A stretch of DNA of 5,364 nucleotides, taken from positions 1-5,364 of the forward strand of contig QKJH01000056.1 of the NCBI GenBank assembly GCA_003250865.1, read 5' to 3'. Shown here piece by piece: positions 1-5,364 of the stretch. The first letter of the stretch is position 1, and each line of letters begins with the position of its first letter. This DNA is from Alphaproteobacteria bacterium. GTDB lineage: Bacteria > Pseudomonadota > Alphaproteobacteria > Micavibrionales > SZUA-601. The notes beneath the pieces were generated by a model. It was not told the origin of the DNA. It did no database searches and saw only the letters and a list, made by a program, of their open reading frames with translations. The position numbers and the translations under genes are program-made.

Positions 1-172
1 ACACGCGTTCCAGAACATGTATAACAAACTCCATCGGTGTAAAATCATCATTAAGCAGCAACACCCGATACATCGAAGGTTTTCGGGTTTTCGTGCGGGT
101 TTTTAAGGCCAAACCCGATTCGAGAGCGTCATCATGATGTTTCGTATTGTCCGAGATATTCGTCATATCCAT
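1..172 (-). CDS. clpS: ATP-dependent Clp protease adaptor ClpS, N-terminal part (cut by window edge)
   Basis: ClpS is a small cytoplasmic adaptor that binds the N-terminal domain of ClpA and delivers N-end-rule substrates to the ClpAP protease. Reading the minus strand from the ATG at 172 gives 57 complete codons before the window ends. A variable, polar N-terminal tail (residues 1-30, rich in D, H, T and K) is followed by the family core: KPSMYRVLLLNDDFTPMEFV at residues 31-50, then IHVLERV. The N-degron pocket residues that can be seen are N41, D42, D43, T45 and M47 of the NDDxTPME motif. The C-terminal half, with the remaining pocket and ClpA-contact residues, is outside the window. An in-frame TGA at 181-179 limits the start to the ATG at 172 or the one at 166; neither has a strong Shine-Dalgarno match. 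clpA often follows clpS and would lie further left. The family assignment is very secure; the exact start is less so. Confidence 0.95.
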   Translation of the reverse strand, partial: MDMTNISDNTKHHDDALESGLALKTRTKTRKPSMYRVLLLNDDFTPMEFVIHVLERV

Positions 173-181
173 CCCATATCA

Positions 182-210
182 TTGAAAGAGCAGGCTATTT
201 AATCTAAACT
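182..210 (+). promoter_or_regulatory. Possible sigma70-type promoter facing the GNAT gene
   Basis: TTGAAA at 182-187 (five of six matches to TTGACA) is followed after exactly 17 bases by TAAACT at 205-210 (four of six matches to TATAAT). It would start a transcript near 217 and leave an unusually long leader of about 190 nt before the acetyltransferase start at 408. In A+T-rich DNA such pairs arise by chance, so this is only a candidate. Confidence 0.25.
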
Positions 211-263
211 AGAATCACTAAACACCCTGCCTGACGGGGTATAGTGTTAACCGGATGGCCTAA

Positions 264-292
264 AAATTTCGTTAAGCCTCGGCTTAAAATTT
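264..292. repeat. Near-palindrome in the clpS/GNAT divergent spacer (operator-like)
   Basis: The inner 16 bases at 272-287 have 7-base arms TTAAGCC and GGCTTAA around a 2-base centre (TC). The symmetry extends imperfectly outwards, AAATT at 264-268 against AATTT at 288-292, with a 3-base bulge on the left. The very short centre suits a dimeric protein-binding site better than an RNA hairpin, and no T-run follows it on the plus strand. It lies in the divergent spacer between clpS and the acetyltransferase gene, about 100 bp from each start, so it could act on either. The rest of the spacer (173-407) is A+T-rich with frequent stops and no convincing gene. Confidence 0.4.
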
Positions 293-407
293 ACCATGAT
301 TTAACATATCATATATCCCAGTCGAAAAAAAGGCAAAAATATTTTAAAAAACTACTTATTAAGCACTATCAAGGGTTAGCCCCCTCTTTTAAGAATGAGA
401 ATGAACA

Positions 408-887
408 ATGCACATTATTATACAGCCCATTACCCCTGATGACATTAACGAATTGGCCGCTGTTTTTGCCGATGCCTACCGCCCCGAGAACACCGGTGAA
501 CACTGGACAATTGATACGGCACGGCAGGTTGTCGATTATTGGTTCAACCGCGCACCGGATGACATGAAAATTCTGGCCCGTGATGAAAACGGGCATATCG
601 TTGGTGCATTTATGGCCGACATCAAGCCGTGGTGGAACGGCCCACGCATGATTGACGGCGAGTTTTTTGTCCAGACCGAGTATCAGAAATACGGTGTCGG
701 TACAGCATTGATGCGTGAACTGGTAACACGCGCCATCGAAAATCACGGTACCGAGGAATTTGAAACCATCACATTCAACCCCGCATCCTCCCATCCGTTG
801 AAATGGTATAAAAAGCTGGGCTTTGACAATAATCCCGTCTTAACCGTTATCAATGGCAAGACGAGAGAGATATTAGAGAGGCTTTAA
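408..887 (+). CDS. GNAT-family N-acetyltransferase
   Basis: This is a 159-residue protein of the Gcn5-related acetyltransferase fold, which moves the acetyl group of acetyl-CoA onto an amine; the substrate cannot be told from sequence. The N-terminal strand and helix (IIIQPITPDDINELAAVFADAY, residues 3-24) have the usual layout of the family. A central strand (HIVGAFMADI, 63-72) is followed by motif A: the strand EFFVQTEY (85-92) leading into the acetyl-CoA pyrophosphate loop QKYGVGTALM (93-102), which matches the Q/RxxGxG/A signature. The C-terminal part (TFNPASSHPLKWYKKLGFD, 122-140) carries the WYKKLGF motif B element that is very common near the GNAT C-terminus. The length is typical for a single-domain GNAT and there is no signal peptide. 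An in-frame TGA lies at 402-404, so the ATG at 408 is the first possible start; GAGA at 397-400 is a modest ribosome-binding site. The gene stands alone on the plus strand, divergent from clpS and converging on the small minus-strand gene 19 bp beyond its stop. No clear terminator was seen. Confidence 0.9.
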   Translation: MHIIIQPITPDDINELAAVFADAYRPENTGEHWTIDTARQVVDYWFNRAPDDMKILARDENGHIVGAFMADIKPWWNGPRMIDGEFFVQTEYQKYGVGTALMRELVTRAIENHGTEEFETITFNPASSHPLKWYKKLGFDNNPVLTVINGKTREILERL

Positions 888-906
888 AAATCGTACATAC
901 ATACTC

Positions 907-1089
907 TTACCCGAAATCGTATGTCAAAATCTGTTTCAGGTCGTGTTCGACCTCTTCGTCCGTCAGCCAACGGGAGGGAAAAGCGATATCCTCCCGTTTC
1001 AAATTCTGAGGTAGCGGCTTAAGTTCAACATCCTGATTGGCCGTTATTCCCATCTTTTGTTCCAGAAGCCTGTCCAGAATTTTTCCCAT
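907..1089 (-). CDS. Small hypothetical protein (60 residues)
   Basis: I do not recognise this protein. It is 60 residues from the ATG at 1089, acidic overall, with no membrane segment, signal peptide or cysteine. The N-terminal part (MGKILDRLLEQKMGI) looks helical and amphipathic, the middle is proline-containing (ELKPLPQNL), and the end (RWLTDEEVEHDLKQILTYDFG) looks like a second, strongly charged helix. It is probably real: a good Shine-Dalgarno AGGAG lies at 1103-1099, 9 bases before the ATG, the codon use resembles the neighbours, and it fills the space between two genes neatly. An in-frame TTG at 1092, 6 bases from the same site, could add one residue; the ATG is preferred. It follows the pnp terminator by about 80 bases, so it is probably transcribed separately or by weak read-through. 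A small antitoxin or regulatory adaptor is conceivable, but no partner gene is visible. Confidence 0.65.
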   Translation of the reverse strand: MGKILDRLLEQKMGITANQDVELKPLPQNLKREDIAFPSRWLTDEEVEHDLKQILTYDFG

Positions 1090-1098
1090 CAATATAGT

Positions 1099-1127
1099 CT
1101 CCTATTACCTTATCCTCTTTAAGTATA
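1099..1127 (-). promoter_or_regulatory. -10-like box and Shine-Dalgarno of the small hypothetical gene
   Basis: On the minus strand TATACT (1127-1122, five of six matches to TATAAT) lies 18 bases upstream of AGGAG (1103-1099). A good -35 box at 16-18 bases is missing (TGGGAA is the best at 17). The placement just after the pnp terminator is what an independent promoter for the small gene would need, but the -35 weakness keeps this tentative. The AGGAG ribosome-binding site itself is convincing. Confidence 0.35.
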
Positions 1128-1168
1128 AAGTCCTTTTAGATTTTTTCCCAGCCCATAAATTTCAGAAA

Positions 1169-1196
1169 CAAAAAACGCCCCCGTAAAGGGAGCGTT
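1169..1196 (-). terminator. Rho-independent terminator of pnp
   Basis: In the minus-strand RNA a 9-bp stem is formed by 1196-1188 (AACGCUCCC) and 1182-1174 (GGGGGCGUU), with one G-U pair and a 5-base loop at 1187-1183. It runs directly into six U residues (1175-1170, two of them shared with the stem). It starts 24 bases after the pnp stop codon, the expected place for the end of the rpsO-pnp transcript. Confidence 0.9.
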
Positions 1197-1220
1197 CTTT
1201 GAATTTATCTGTAAACGAAA

Positions 1221-3377
1221 TTACGAAGCTTGTTCTTGGGCTTCTTCTTTCGGTTCGTCGATGATTTCTTCGCCGGTTTCCTGATTGACGACTTTCATCG
1301 ACAATTTCACTTTACCGCGATCATCAAAGCCAACGCATTTCACTTTGACTTCCTGACCTTCGGAAAGAACGTCGGAAACATTGTTGATGCGGCGGTTTTC
1401 GATTTGCGAAATATGCACCAGACCGTCACGGTTGCCCATGAAGTTTACGAAGGCACCGAAATCAACGATTTTTACAACTTTACCATTGTAAATCACGCCC
1501 ACTTCGGGTTCGGCGGCAATGCCCATAATCCAGTCAACGGCTTTCTTGGCAGCGTCGGCATCAACAGCAGCAACACGAACGGTACCATCATCTTCTAAAT
1601 CAATCTTGGCACCGGTGGTTTCGGTAATTTCGCGGATAACTTTACCGCCTGTACCGATAACTTCACGGATTTTTTCCGGATTGATTTTGAAAGCCGTGAT
1701 ACGCGGAGCGTTTTCATTGACTTCACCACGTGAGGATTCAATCGCCTTACCCATTTCACCAAGGATATGGATACGGCCTTCCTGTGCCTGAGCCAGAGCC
1801 TGTTTCATGATGCTTTCGGTAATCGAGGTAATTTTGATGTCCATTTGCAAAGCGGTAATACCGTCTTTGGTACCGGCCACTTTGAAATCCATATCACCCA
1901 GATGATCTTCGTCACCAAGGATGTCGGTCAGAACCGCAACGCGGTCTCCCTCTTCCTTAATCAGACCCATGGCAATACCGGCAACCGGTTTAGCCATCGG
2001 CACGCCGGCATCCATCAGAGCCAACGAGGTACCGCAAACGGTAGCCATCGAAGACGAACCGTTGGATTCGGTGATTTCCGAAACAACGCGCATCGTATAC
2101 GGGAAAGCTTCTTTCGAAGGCAAAAGCGGACGAATGGCACGCCATGCTAACTTGCCATGACCGATTTCACGACGACCCGGAGCGCCAACACGACCCGTTT
2201 CACCAACCGAATACGGAGGGAAGTTGTAATGAAGCATAAACGGCTCGCGGTATTCACCTTCCAGCGCGTCAATGATTTGTTCGTCCTGTCCGGTACCCAA
2301 AGTAGCCACAACAAAAGCCTGTGTCTCACCACGGGTGAACAGTGCAGAACCGTGTGCACGCGGCAAAGCGGACACTTCGGCAATAATCGGGCGAACCGTT
2401 TTGGTATCGCGGCCATCAATACGTTTGCCGGTATCCAGAATGTCGTTACGCACGATGTCGGCTTCCAGCTTTTTCAGCGTACCGGCAACAGCGATTGACG
2501 GAAAACCGTTCGGGTTTTCTTCGGATACAACCAGCTGCGCTTTGGCGGCTTCTTTAATTTCGTTAATGGCGTTGGTACGATCCTGTTTAACCGTCAGCTT
2601 GTAAGCTTCGATTAAGCCGTTACGCGCCAAATCGGCTGCTTTGGATTTGAGTTCCTTGGCATCATAGCCCAGTTCCGGCATATCCCAAGGATCCTTGGCA
2701 CACAGCTCGGCCAATTCGATAATGGCATCGATAACACCTTGGAAACCCTGCCAGCCGAACATCACAGCACCGAGCATAATCTCTTCAGACAGCTCTTCAG
2801 CCATGGATTCAACCATCAGAACCCCCTCTTTCGTACCGGCAACAACCAAATCCAGTTTGGATTGTGCTTTTTGTTCCGGTGTCGGGTTAAGGACATATTC
2901 GCCATTCACATAGCCAACGCGCGAAGCCCCGATAGGCCCCATGAAAGGCATGCCCGAAATCGTCAAGGCAGCCGAAGCAGCGTTAATGGACAGAATGTCG
3001 GCATCGTTCACCAAATCATGGCTTAAAACGGTGGCCAGTACTTGCGTCTCGTTCTTGAACCAGTCCGGGAAAAGCGGACGGATAGGTCTGTCAATCAAAC
3101 GGGACGTGAGTGTTTCGTGTTCGGAAGGTTTTCCTTCGCGTTTGAAAAAGCCACCCGGAATTTTACCGGCCGCAAAGGCTTTTTCCTGATAATGAACCGT
3201 CAATGGGAAGAAATCCACGTCCGGGTTCATTTTCTTTTGACCAACAGCGGTCACAAGAACGGTTGTTCCTCCGAATGAGGCAACAATAGCACCATCAGCC
3301 TGACGGGCTACTTTTCCGGTTTCAAAAGTCAGTTCACGACCGGCAAGGTCGATTTTTTTCGTGTAAATATTAAACAT
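1221..3377 (-). CDS. pnp: Polyribonucleotide nucleotidyltransferase (polynucleotide phosphorylase, PNPase)
   Basis: PNPase degrades RNA 3' to 5' by phosphorolysis, releasing nucleoside diphosphates, and works as a cytoplasmic trimer in mRNA turnover and sRNA metabolism. The 718-residue protein is full length (family about 700-720). First RNase PH-like domain: roughly residues 10-145, with FFKREGKPSE at 77-86 and TLTSRLIDRPIRPLF at 89-103. The all-helical linker domain follows (about 150-310). Second, catalytic RNase PH domain: about 325-550, with HGSALFTRGETQ (342-353), the phosphate-binding ESNGSSSMATVCG (437-449) and DILGDEDHLGDMDFKVAGT (485-503). D491, D497 and K499 correspond to the catalytic D486, D492 and K494 of the E. 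coli enzyme. KH domain: about 555-615 with GTGG at 575-578. S1 domain: about 624-695, with VDFGAFV and DGLVHISQI. The tail is short and acidic. The ATG at 3377 fits the family start; its Shine-Dalgarno (GAAAGA) is weak. It lies 101 bases after rpsO, behind a terminator-like hairpin. In E. coli pnp is autoregulated through its leader; here that is inference only. Confidence 0.98.
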   Translation of the reverse strand: MFNIYTKKIDLAGRELTFETGKVARQADGAIVASFGGTTVLVTAVGQKKMNPDVDFFPLTVHYQEKAFAAGKIPGGFFKREGKPSEHETLTSRLIDRPIRPLFPDWFKNETQVLATVLSHDLVNDADILSINAASAALTISGMPFMGPIGASRVGYVNGEYVLNPTPEQKAQSKLDLVVAGTKEGVLMVESMAEELSEEIMLGAVMFGWQGFQGVIDAIIELAELCAKDPWDMPELGYDAKELKSKAADLARNGLIEAYKLTVKQDRTNAINEIKEAAKAQLVVSEENPNGFPSIAVAGTLKKLEADIVRNDILDTGKRIDGRDTKTVRPIIAEVSALPRAHGSALFTRGETQAFVVATLGTGQDEQIIDALEGEYREPFMLHYNFPPYSVGETGRVGAPGRREIGHGKLAWRAIRPLLPSKEAFPYTMRVVSEITESNGSSSMATVCGTSLALMDAGVPMAKPVAGIAMGLIKEEGDRVAVLTDILGDEDHLGDMDFKVAGTKDGITALQMDIKITSITESIMKQALAQAQEGRIHILGEMGKAIESSRGEVNENAPRITAFKINPEKIREVIGTGGKVIREITETTGAKIDLEDDGTVRVAAVDADAAKKAVDWIMGIAAEPEVGVIYNGKVVKIVDFGAFVNFMGNRDGLVHISQIENRRINNVSDVLSEGQEVKVKCVGFDDRGKVKLSMKVVNQETGEEIIDEPKEEAQEQAS

Positions 3378-3423
3378 TATTCATCTTTCAGTTTTGTATT
3401 AACCGTCCCTTTTATTTCCCTTG

Positions 3424-3459
3424 AAACAAAAGAGCCTCCTTTTTGGATGAGAAGGAGGC
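3424..3459 (-). terminator. Terminator/attenuator hairpin between rpsO and pnp
   Basis: The minus-strand RNA pairs 3459-3452 (GCCUCCUU) with 3441-3434 (AAGGAGGC) in a perfect 8-bp stem with a 10-base loop, followed by UCUUUUGUUU. It begins 19 bases after the rpsO stop. Since pnp follows with no clear promoter of its own, this hairpin is more likely a partial terminator that lets some transcription through, or an RNA-stability element protecting rpsO mRNA, than a full stop. Confidence 0.8.
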
Positions 3460-3478
3460 AAACTCGGGATTAAGCAGC

Positions 3479-3748
3479 TTAGTAACGAAGACCAAGCGAT
3501 TTAATCAGTTCTTCGTAACGGGCGTTGTCTTTCTTTTTCAAGTAATCCAACAGACCGCGACGTTGACCAACCAACATCAAAAGACCGCGGCGGGAGTGTT
3601 TGTCCTTGGCGTGTACTTTCAAATGTTCGGTCAGGTTGCTGATACGTTCGGACAGAATGGCAACTTGCACTTCTGTGGAACCGCTATCGTTTGCAGATTT
3701 GCCGTATTCGGCGATAAGCGCTTGTTTGCGCTGAGCAGTAATCGACAT
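3479..3748 (-). CDS. rpsO: 30S ribosomal protein S15
   Basis: S15 is a primary binder of the central domain of 16S rRNA, where it recognises the three-way junction of helices 20-22, and it helps form an intersubunit bridge. The 89-residue length is exactly that of the family. The N-terminal helix (TAQRKQALIAEY, 4-15) is followed by the SGSTEVQVAILSERI region (22-36) and the signature from LTEHLK to LLDYL (39-70). The conserved rRNA contacts H42, D49 and S52 (numbered with Met as 1) and the HSRRGLL stretch are all present. The Shine-Dalgarno AAGGAG at 3760-3755, 6 bases from the ATG, is strong and fixes the start. It is the first gene of the conserved rpsO-pnp pair; truB, its usual upstream neighbour, is replaced here by a heme biosynthesis gene. 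S15 often represses its own mRNA through a structured leader, and the sequence just upstream could fold that way. Confidence 0.98.
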   Translation of the reverse strand: MSITAQRKQALIAEYGKSANDSGSTEVQVAILSERISNLTEHLKVHAKDKHSRRGLLMLVGQRRGLLDYLKKKDNARYEELIKSLGLRY

Positions 3749-3754
3749 CGTTTT

Positions 3755-3865
3755 CTCCTTTTATAACAAAAGATTATTAATCACGCGAAGAGTTACGGTT
3801 GCATTCAGCCAAAGCCAAGATGTCGTCCAGCACGGTTAATGCAAACGCACCGTTTGTATCGCATG
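3755..3865 (-). promoter_or_regulatory. Candidate structured leader of rpsO (possible S15-binding autoregulatory RNA)
   Basis: In the minus-strand RNA three helices can be drawn. The outer helix pairs 3865-3859 (CAUGCGA) with 3788-3782 (UCGCGUG), 7 bp with one G-U. Inside it are a hairpin CAAACG/CGUUUG (3856-3851 with 3847-3842, 3-base loop) and a helix of 4-7 bp, UUGCAUU/AAUGCAA (3844-3838 with 3805-3799), whose last three bases compete with the hairpin. This is a three-way junction in outline. Downstream, a weak hairpin CUUUU/AAAAG (3772-3768 with 3762-3758) takes in the first bases of the AAGGAG ribosome-binding site; CUCUU at 3792-3788 could also pair with AGGAG at 3759-3755. S15 regulators of varied shape, some with three-way junctions, are known before rpsO in several phyla. 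The fold was drawn by eye and the helices are short. No clear promoter was found here. Confidence 0.35.
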
Positions 3866-3917
3866 CGCGGGATAATGCCTTATTTCTAAAGAAAAATCCA
3901 GAAAATAATTTATTTTT
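3777..3917 (-). other. Coding-looking frame without a start codon, between hemY and rpsO
   Basis: On the minus strand a frame stays open from 3917 to a double stop TAA TAA at 3779-3774. Its second half (about 3869-3780) has codon choice like the flanking real genes and reads ACDTNGAFALTVLDDILALA then ECNRNSSRD. There is no ATG in the frame, only an internal GTG and TTG that would give fewer than 20 residues, and the first third is A+T-rich low-complexity sequence. I do not recognise it. It may be the eroded 3' end of a former upstream gene, or chance within an rpsO leader RNA; the two readings compete for the same bases. Confidence 0.2.
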
Positions 3918-5298
3918 TTATTTTTGCCGCCAGTTCAAACCCTTGAGCTATACGATCGGCAAGATTGGTACCGCCGAAACCGTTGCCACCAATAAACAGA
4001 CCCGAGTGAACTTTTTCAATGGATTGAACAACCTCATCACAAATACCGTGACTTTGCGTATATTGTGGAATGGCTTTTTTGTGGCGGATAATATTGACCA
4101 TATCCGGTTTGAAACTTCTTACCCCCATCAAGGGCGGAAAATGGGTTTCTACCAAAGCCATGATCTGTTCATCGGATAAATCGAATAATTCCGGATTACG
4201 CATCCCCCCCAGATAAACCGAAAACAGTGCCCCACCATGCGGTGCCCGGCTTTTGAACAGAGCCGATTGGAACAATATGGACAACAGCGGCACATTCTCG
4301 GCCTCAGGCACCAAAGCGCCAAACCCTTCGAGTTTCATTCCGCGCCAATGTTTAAAGCCCAACGTTACCTGAACAATCGGGGCGTAAGGCATGGTCAGAA
4401 AGGCTTCACGATCACTTCTGGAGAGAAACGGCAGCAAGGCCGGTACTGCGTGCGAACCGATGGTCATGACCAGACGATTGCACTTAACCAGAAAAGCATC
4501 GCCATTGCGTTGTCCCATGATTTCATACCCCCCTTCGATGGGGTTAACATGCAGCGGATCGCAATTACAAAAGATATTCCCTTCGCCGATATGCTCAGCC
4601 AAGGCCAACGGCAAACGCCCCACCCCGCCTTTGACCGAGAAAAAGCGCAAAAGAGAGTTCTCGGGATTAACCTCGTCACGACCGAAAAGCTGACGAACAT
4701 AAGAGCGTAGAATTGATTTTCCCTGTTGTTCCAATGCGTAGAGTTTCGGAAACATAAAGCGGGTACATATCTGGTTGGGGTCACCGGCATACATATACCC
4801 CATCAAAGGATTTACAATGTAATCCAAAACCCCTTTACCAAAACGACGCTCGACAAAAGAGGCAAAGCTCTCATAAGAGTTATGCCCCGGTGTCTGTTTC
4901 AACTCACCAAGCAACGCCAGCTTATCTTTTATGCCGAGTAATGTCGTCGAGATAATACCCCACAAGCTAAAACCGAGATAGCGCCACCGGCCATTTTTTA
5001 GAACCAAGCATTTCCGACTATGGGGCAAAGCATTTTCTATCGGACATTCCATCCCTAGTTCGGCAAATAATTCCATGGTTTCCTGATTGGTAATAAAACC
5101 GGTGCTGGGTCCCAAATCGTATGTAAAGCCATCTTCCTGCGCCGTGCGGATAACACCGCCGATGCTCTCATCGCGTTCAAGAACAATGACATTCTCTCCG
5201 GTTTTACGCAGCAGATAGGCCGTAACCAAACCGGTCAATCCCCCGCCAACCACGACAGTATCAACCAGGAAATGATGTGGTGTATGCTGATTTTTCAT
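3910..5298 (-). CDS. hemY: HemY-type FAD-dependent protoporphyrinogen/coproporphyrinogen oxidase
   Basis: This FAD flavoprotein carries out an oxygen-dependent six-electron oxidation late in heme synthesis, protoporphyrinogen IX to protoporphyrin IX, or coproporphyrinogen III to coproporphyrin III in CgoX-type members. From the ATG at 5298 it has 462 residues, normal for the family. The N-terminal Rossmann FAD site reads DTVVVGGGLTGL (13-24), with E41 closing the second strand (VIVLER) and SIGGVIRT (45-52) after it, then DLGPSTGF. The mid-region NPLMGYMYAGDP and the C-terminal GLFIGGNGFGGTNLADRIAQGFELA (433-457), which completes the FAD site, are typical of this family and separate it from generic amine oxidases. 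There is no signal peptide; it is probably soluble or loosely membrane-bound. The frame stays open upstream, and in-frame TTG codons at 5316 and 5313 could add six or five residues, but the ATG fits the family better. It lies 161 bases before rpsO with no convincing terminator, so read-through is possible. Most alphaproteobacteria use HemJ for this step. Confidence 0.9.
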   Translation of the reverse strand: MKNQHTPHHFLVDTVVVGGGLTGLVTAYLLRKTGENVIVLERDESIGGVIRTAQEDGFTYDLGPSTGFITNQETMELFAELGMECPIENALPHSRKCLVLKNGRWRYLGFSLWGIISTTLLGIKDKLALLGELKQTPGHNSYESFASFVERRFGKGVLDYIVNPLMGYMYAGDPNQICTRFMFPKLYALEQQGKSILRSYVRQLFGRDEVNPENSLLRFFSVKGGVGRLPLALAEHIGEGNIFCNCDPLHVNPIEGGYEIMGQRNGDAFLVKCNRLVMTIGSHAVPALLPFLSRSDREAFLTMPYAPIVQVTLGFKHWRGMKLEGFGALVPEAENVPLLSILFQSALFKSRAPHGGALFSVYLGGMRNPELFDLSDEQIMALVETHFPPLMGVRSFKPDMVNIIRHKKAIPQYTQSHGICDEVVQSIEKVHSGLFIGGNGFGGTNLADRIAQGFELAAKIKK

Positions 5299-5315
5299 GG
5301 AATAATTACCCAACA

Positions 5316-5344
5316 ATAACAGGCTATATCTATTATGATGCCAA
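5316..5344 (-). promoter_or_regulatory. Candidate sigma70-type promoter of hemY
   Basis: On the minus strand TTGGCA (5344-5339, five of six to TTGACA) is separated by exactly 17 bases from TGTTAT (5321-5316, four of six to TATAAT). Transcription would start near 5309, only about 10 bases before the ATG at 5298, giving a very short leader with little room for a Shine-Dalgarno; none is evident. If real, it rules out the TTG start at 5316, which overlaps the -10 box. The sequence upstream to the window edge holds no recognisable gene end. Confidence 0.35.
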
Positions 5345-5364
5345 TTCTTCCATAAATTTTTATT

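Noticed and set aside
224..240. Hairpin ACCCTG/CGGGGT in the divergent spacer as a terminator
   Set aside because: Six-bp stem with one G-T pair, no T-run on either strand and no gene end nearby.
244..567. Plus-strand frame of 107 codons opening with GTG in the spacer and running into the acetyltransferase gene
   Set aside because: Its second half is only another frame of the GNAT gene, overlapping it by 160 bases, and its first half is lysine- and tyrosine-rich as expected from A+T-rich noncoding DNA; no recognisable motif.
369..794. Minus-strand frame of 141 codons opposite the acetyltransferase gene
   Set aside because: It is antisense to a clear GNAT protein with motif A; cysteine- and glycine-rich random-looking translation.
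895..924. Possible bidirectional terminator between the acetyltransferase and the small gene (ACATAC/GTATGT)
   Set aside because: Only a 6-bp A+T-rich stem with a 14-18 base loop, and the T-run on the minus strand is several bases away; too weak to call.
2147..2419. Frames inside and opposite pnp, including a 90-codon minus-strand frame
   Set aside because: All are alternative readings of the highly conserved PNPase sequence and show no family features.
3781..3870. Possible tRNA-like or small RNA gene upstream of rpsO
   Set aside because: No T-loop GTTCRANNC motif, no acceptor stem and no CCA; the short helices fit a leader RNA better.
5299..5364. Possible C-terminal end of a gene upstream of hemY (short minus-strand reading MEELAS then stop)
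   Set aside because: That frame has another stop just before it within the window, leaving only a hexapeptide; no evidence of a gene.

Overview
The window looks like a chromosomal housekeeping stretch from a proteobacterium, most likely an alphaproteobacterium of moderate G+C (around the mid-40s percent, judged by eye). The main evidence is the polynucleotide phosphorylase, whose N-terminal block (LETGKVARQADGA-like start, FFKREGKPSE, TLTSRLIDRPIRPLF) reads like alphaproteobacterial PNPases, together with a typical S15 and a ClpS with the conserved LLNDDFTPMEFV core. I cannot place it more finely without a search.

Layout from left to right: the 5' part of clpS (minus strand, running off the left edge); a 235-bp A+T-rich divergent spacer with a near-palindrome and a possible promoter; a GNAT-family N-acetyltransferase gene (plus strand); a convergent 60-residue unknown small protein gene (minus strand); a clear Rho-independent terminator; pnp (minus); a second terminator-like hairpin; rpsO (minus); a 161-bp leader/intergenic region with possible RNA structure and a coding-looking fragment; and a HemY-type protoporphyrinogen/coproporphyrinogen oxidase gene (minus) whose start lies about 65 bp from the right edge. 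There is no sign of an insertion sequence, phage, CRISPR array, tRNA or rRNA.

The core is the conserved rpsO-pnp pair: ribosomal protein S15 followed by the 3'-5' exoribonuclease PNPase, with an attenuator-like hairpin between them and a strong terminator after pnp. In most proteobacteria truB lies just upstream of rpsO; here hemY occupies that place. ClpS (N-end-rule adaptor of ClpAP), the GNAT enzyme and the small protein are not obviously linked to it in function.

Nothing here amounts to a new defence, mobile or biosynthetic system. The most worthwhile leads are the rpsO leader, which can be drawn as a three-way junction upstream of a partly sequestered Shine-Dalgarno site (candidate S15 autoregulatory RNA), the coding-like frame without a start codon in the same stretch, the unrecognised 60-residue protein, and the hemY-rpsO-pnp gene order.
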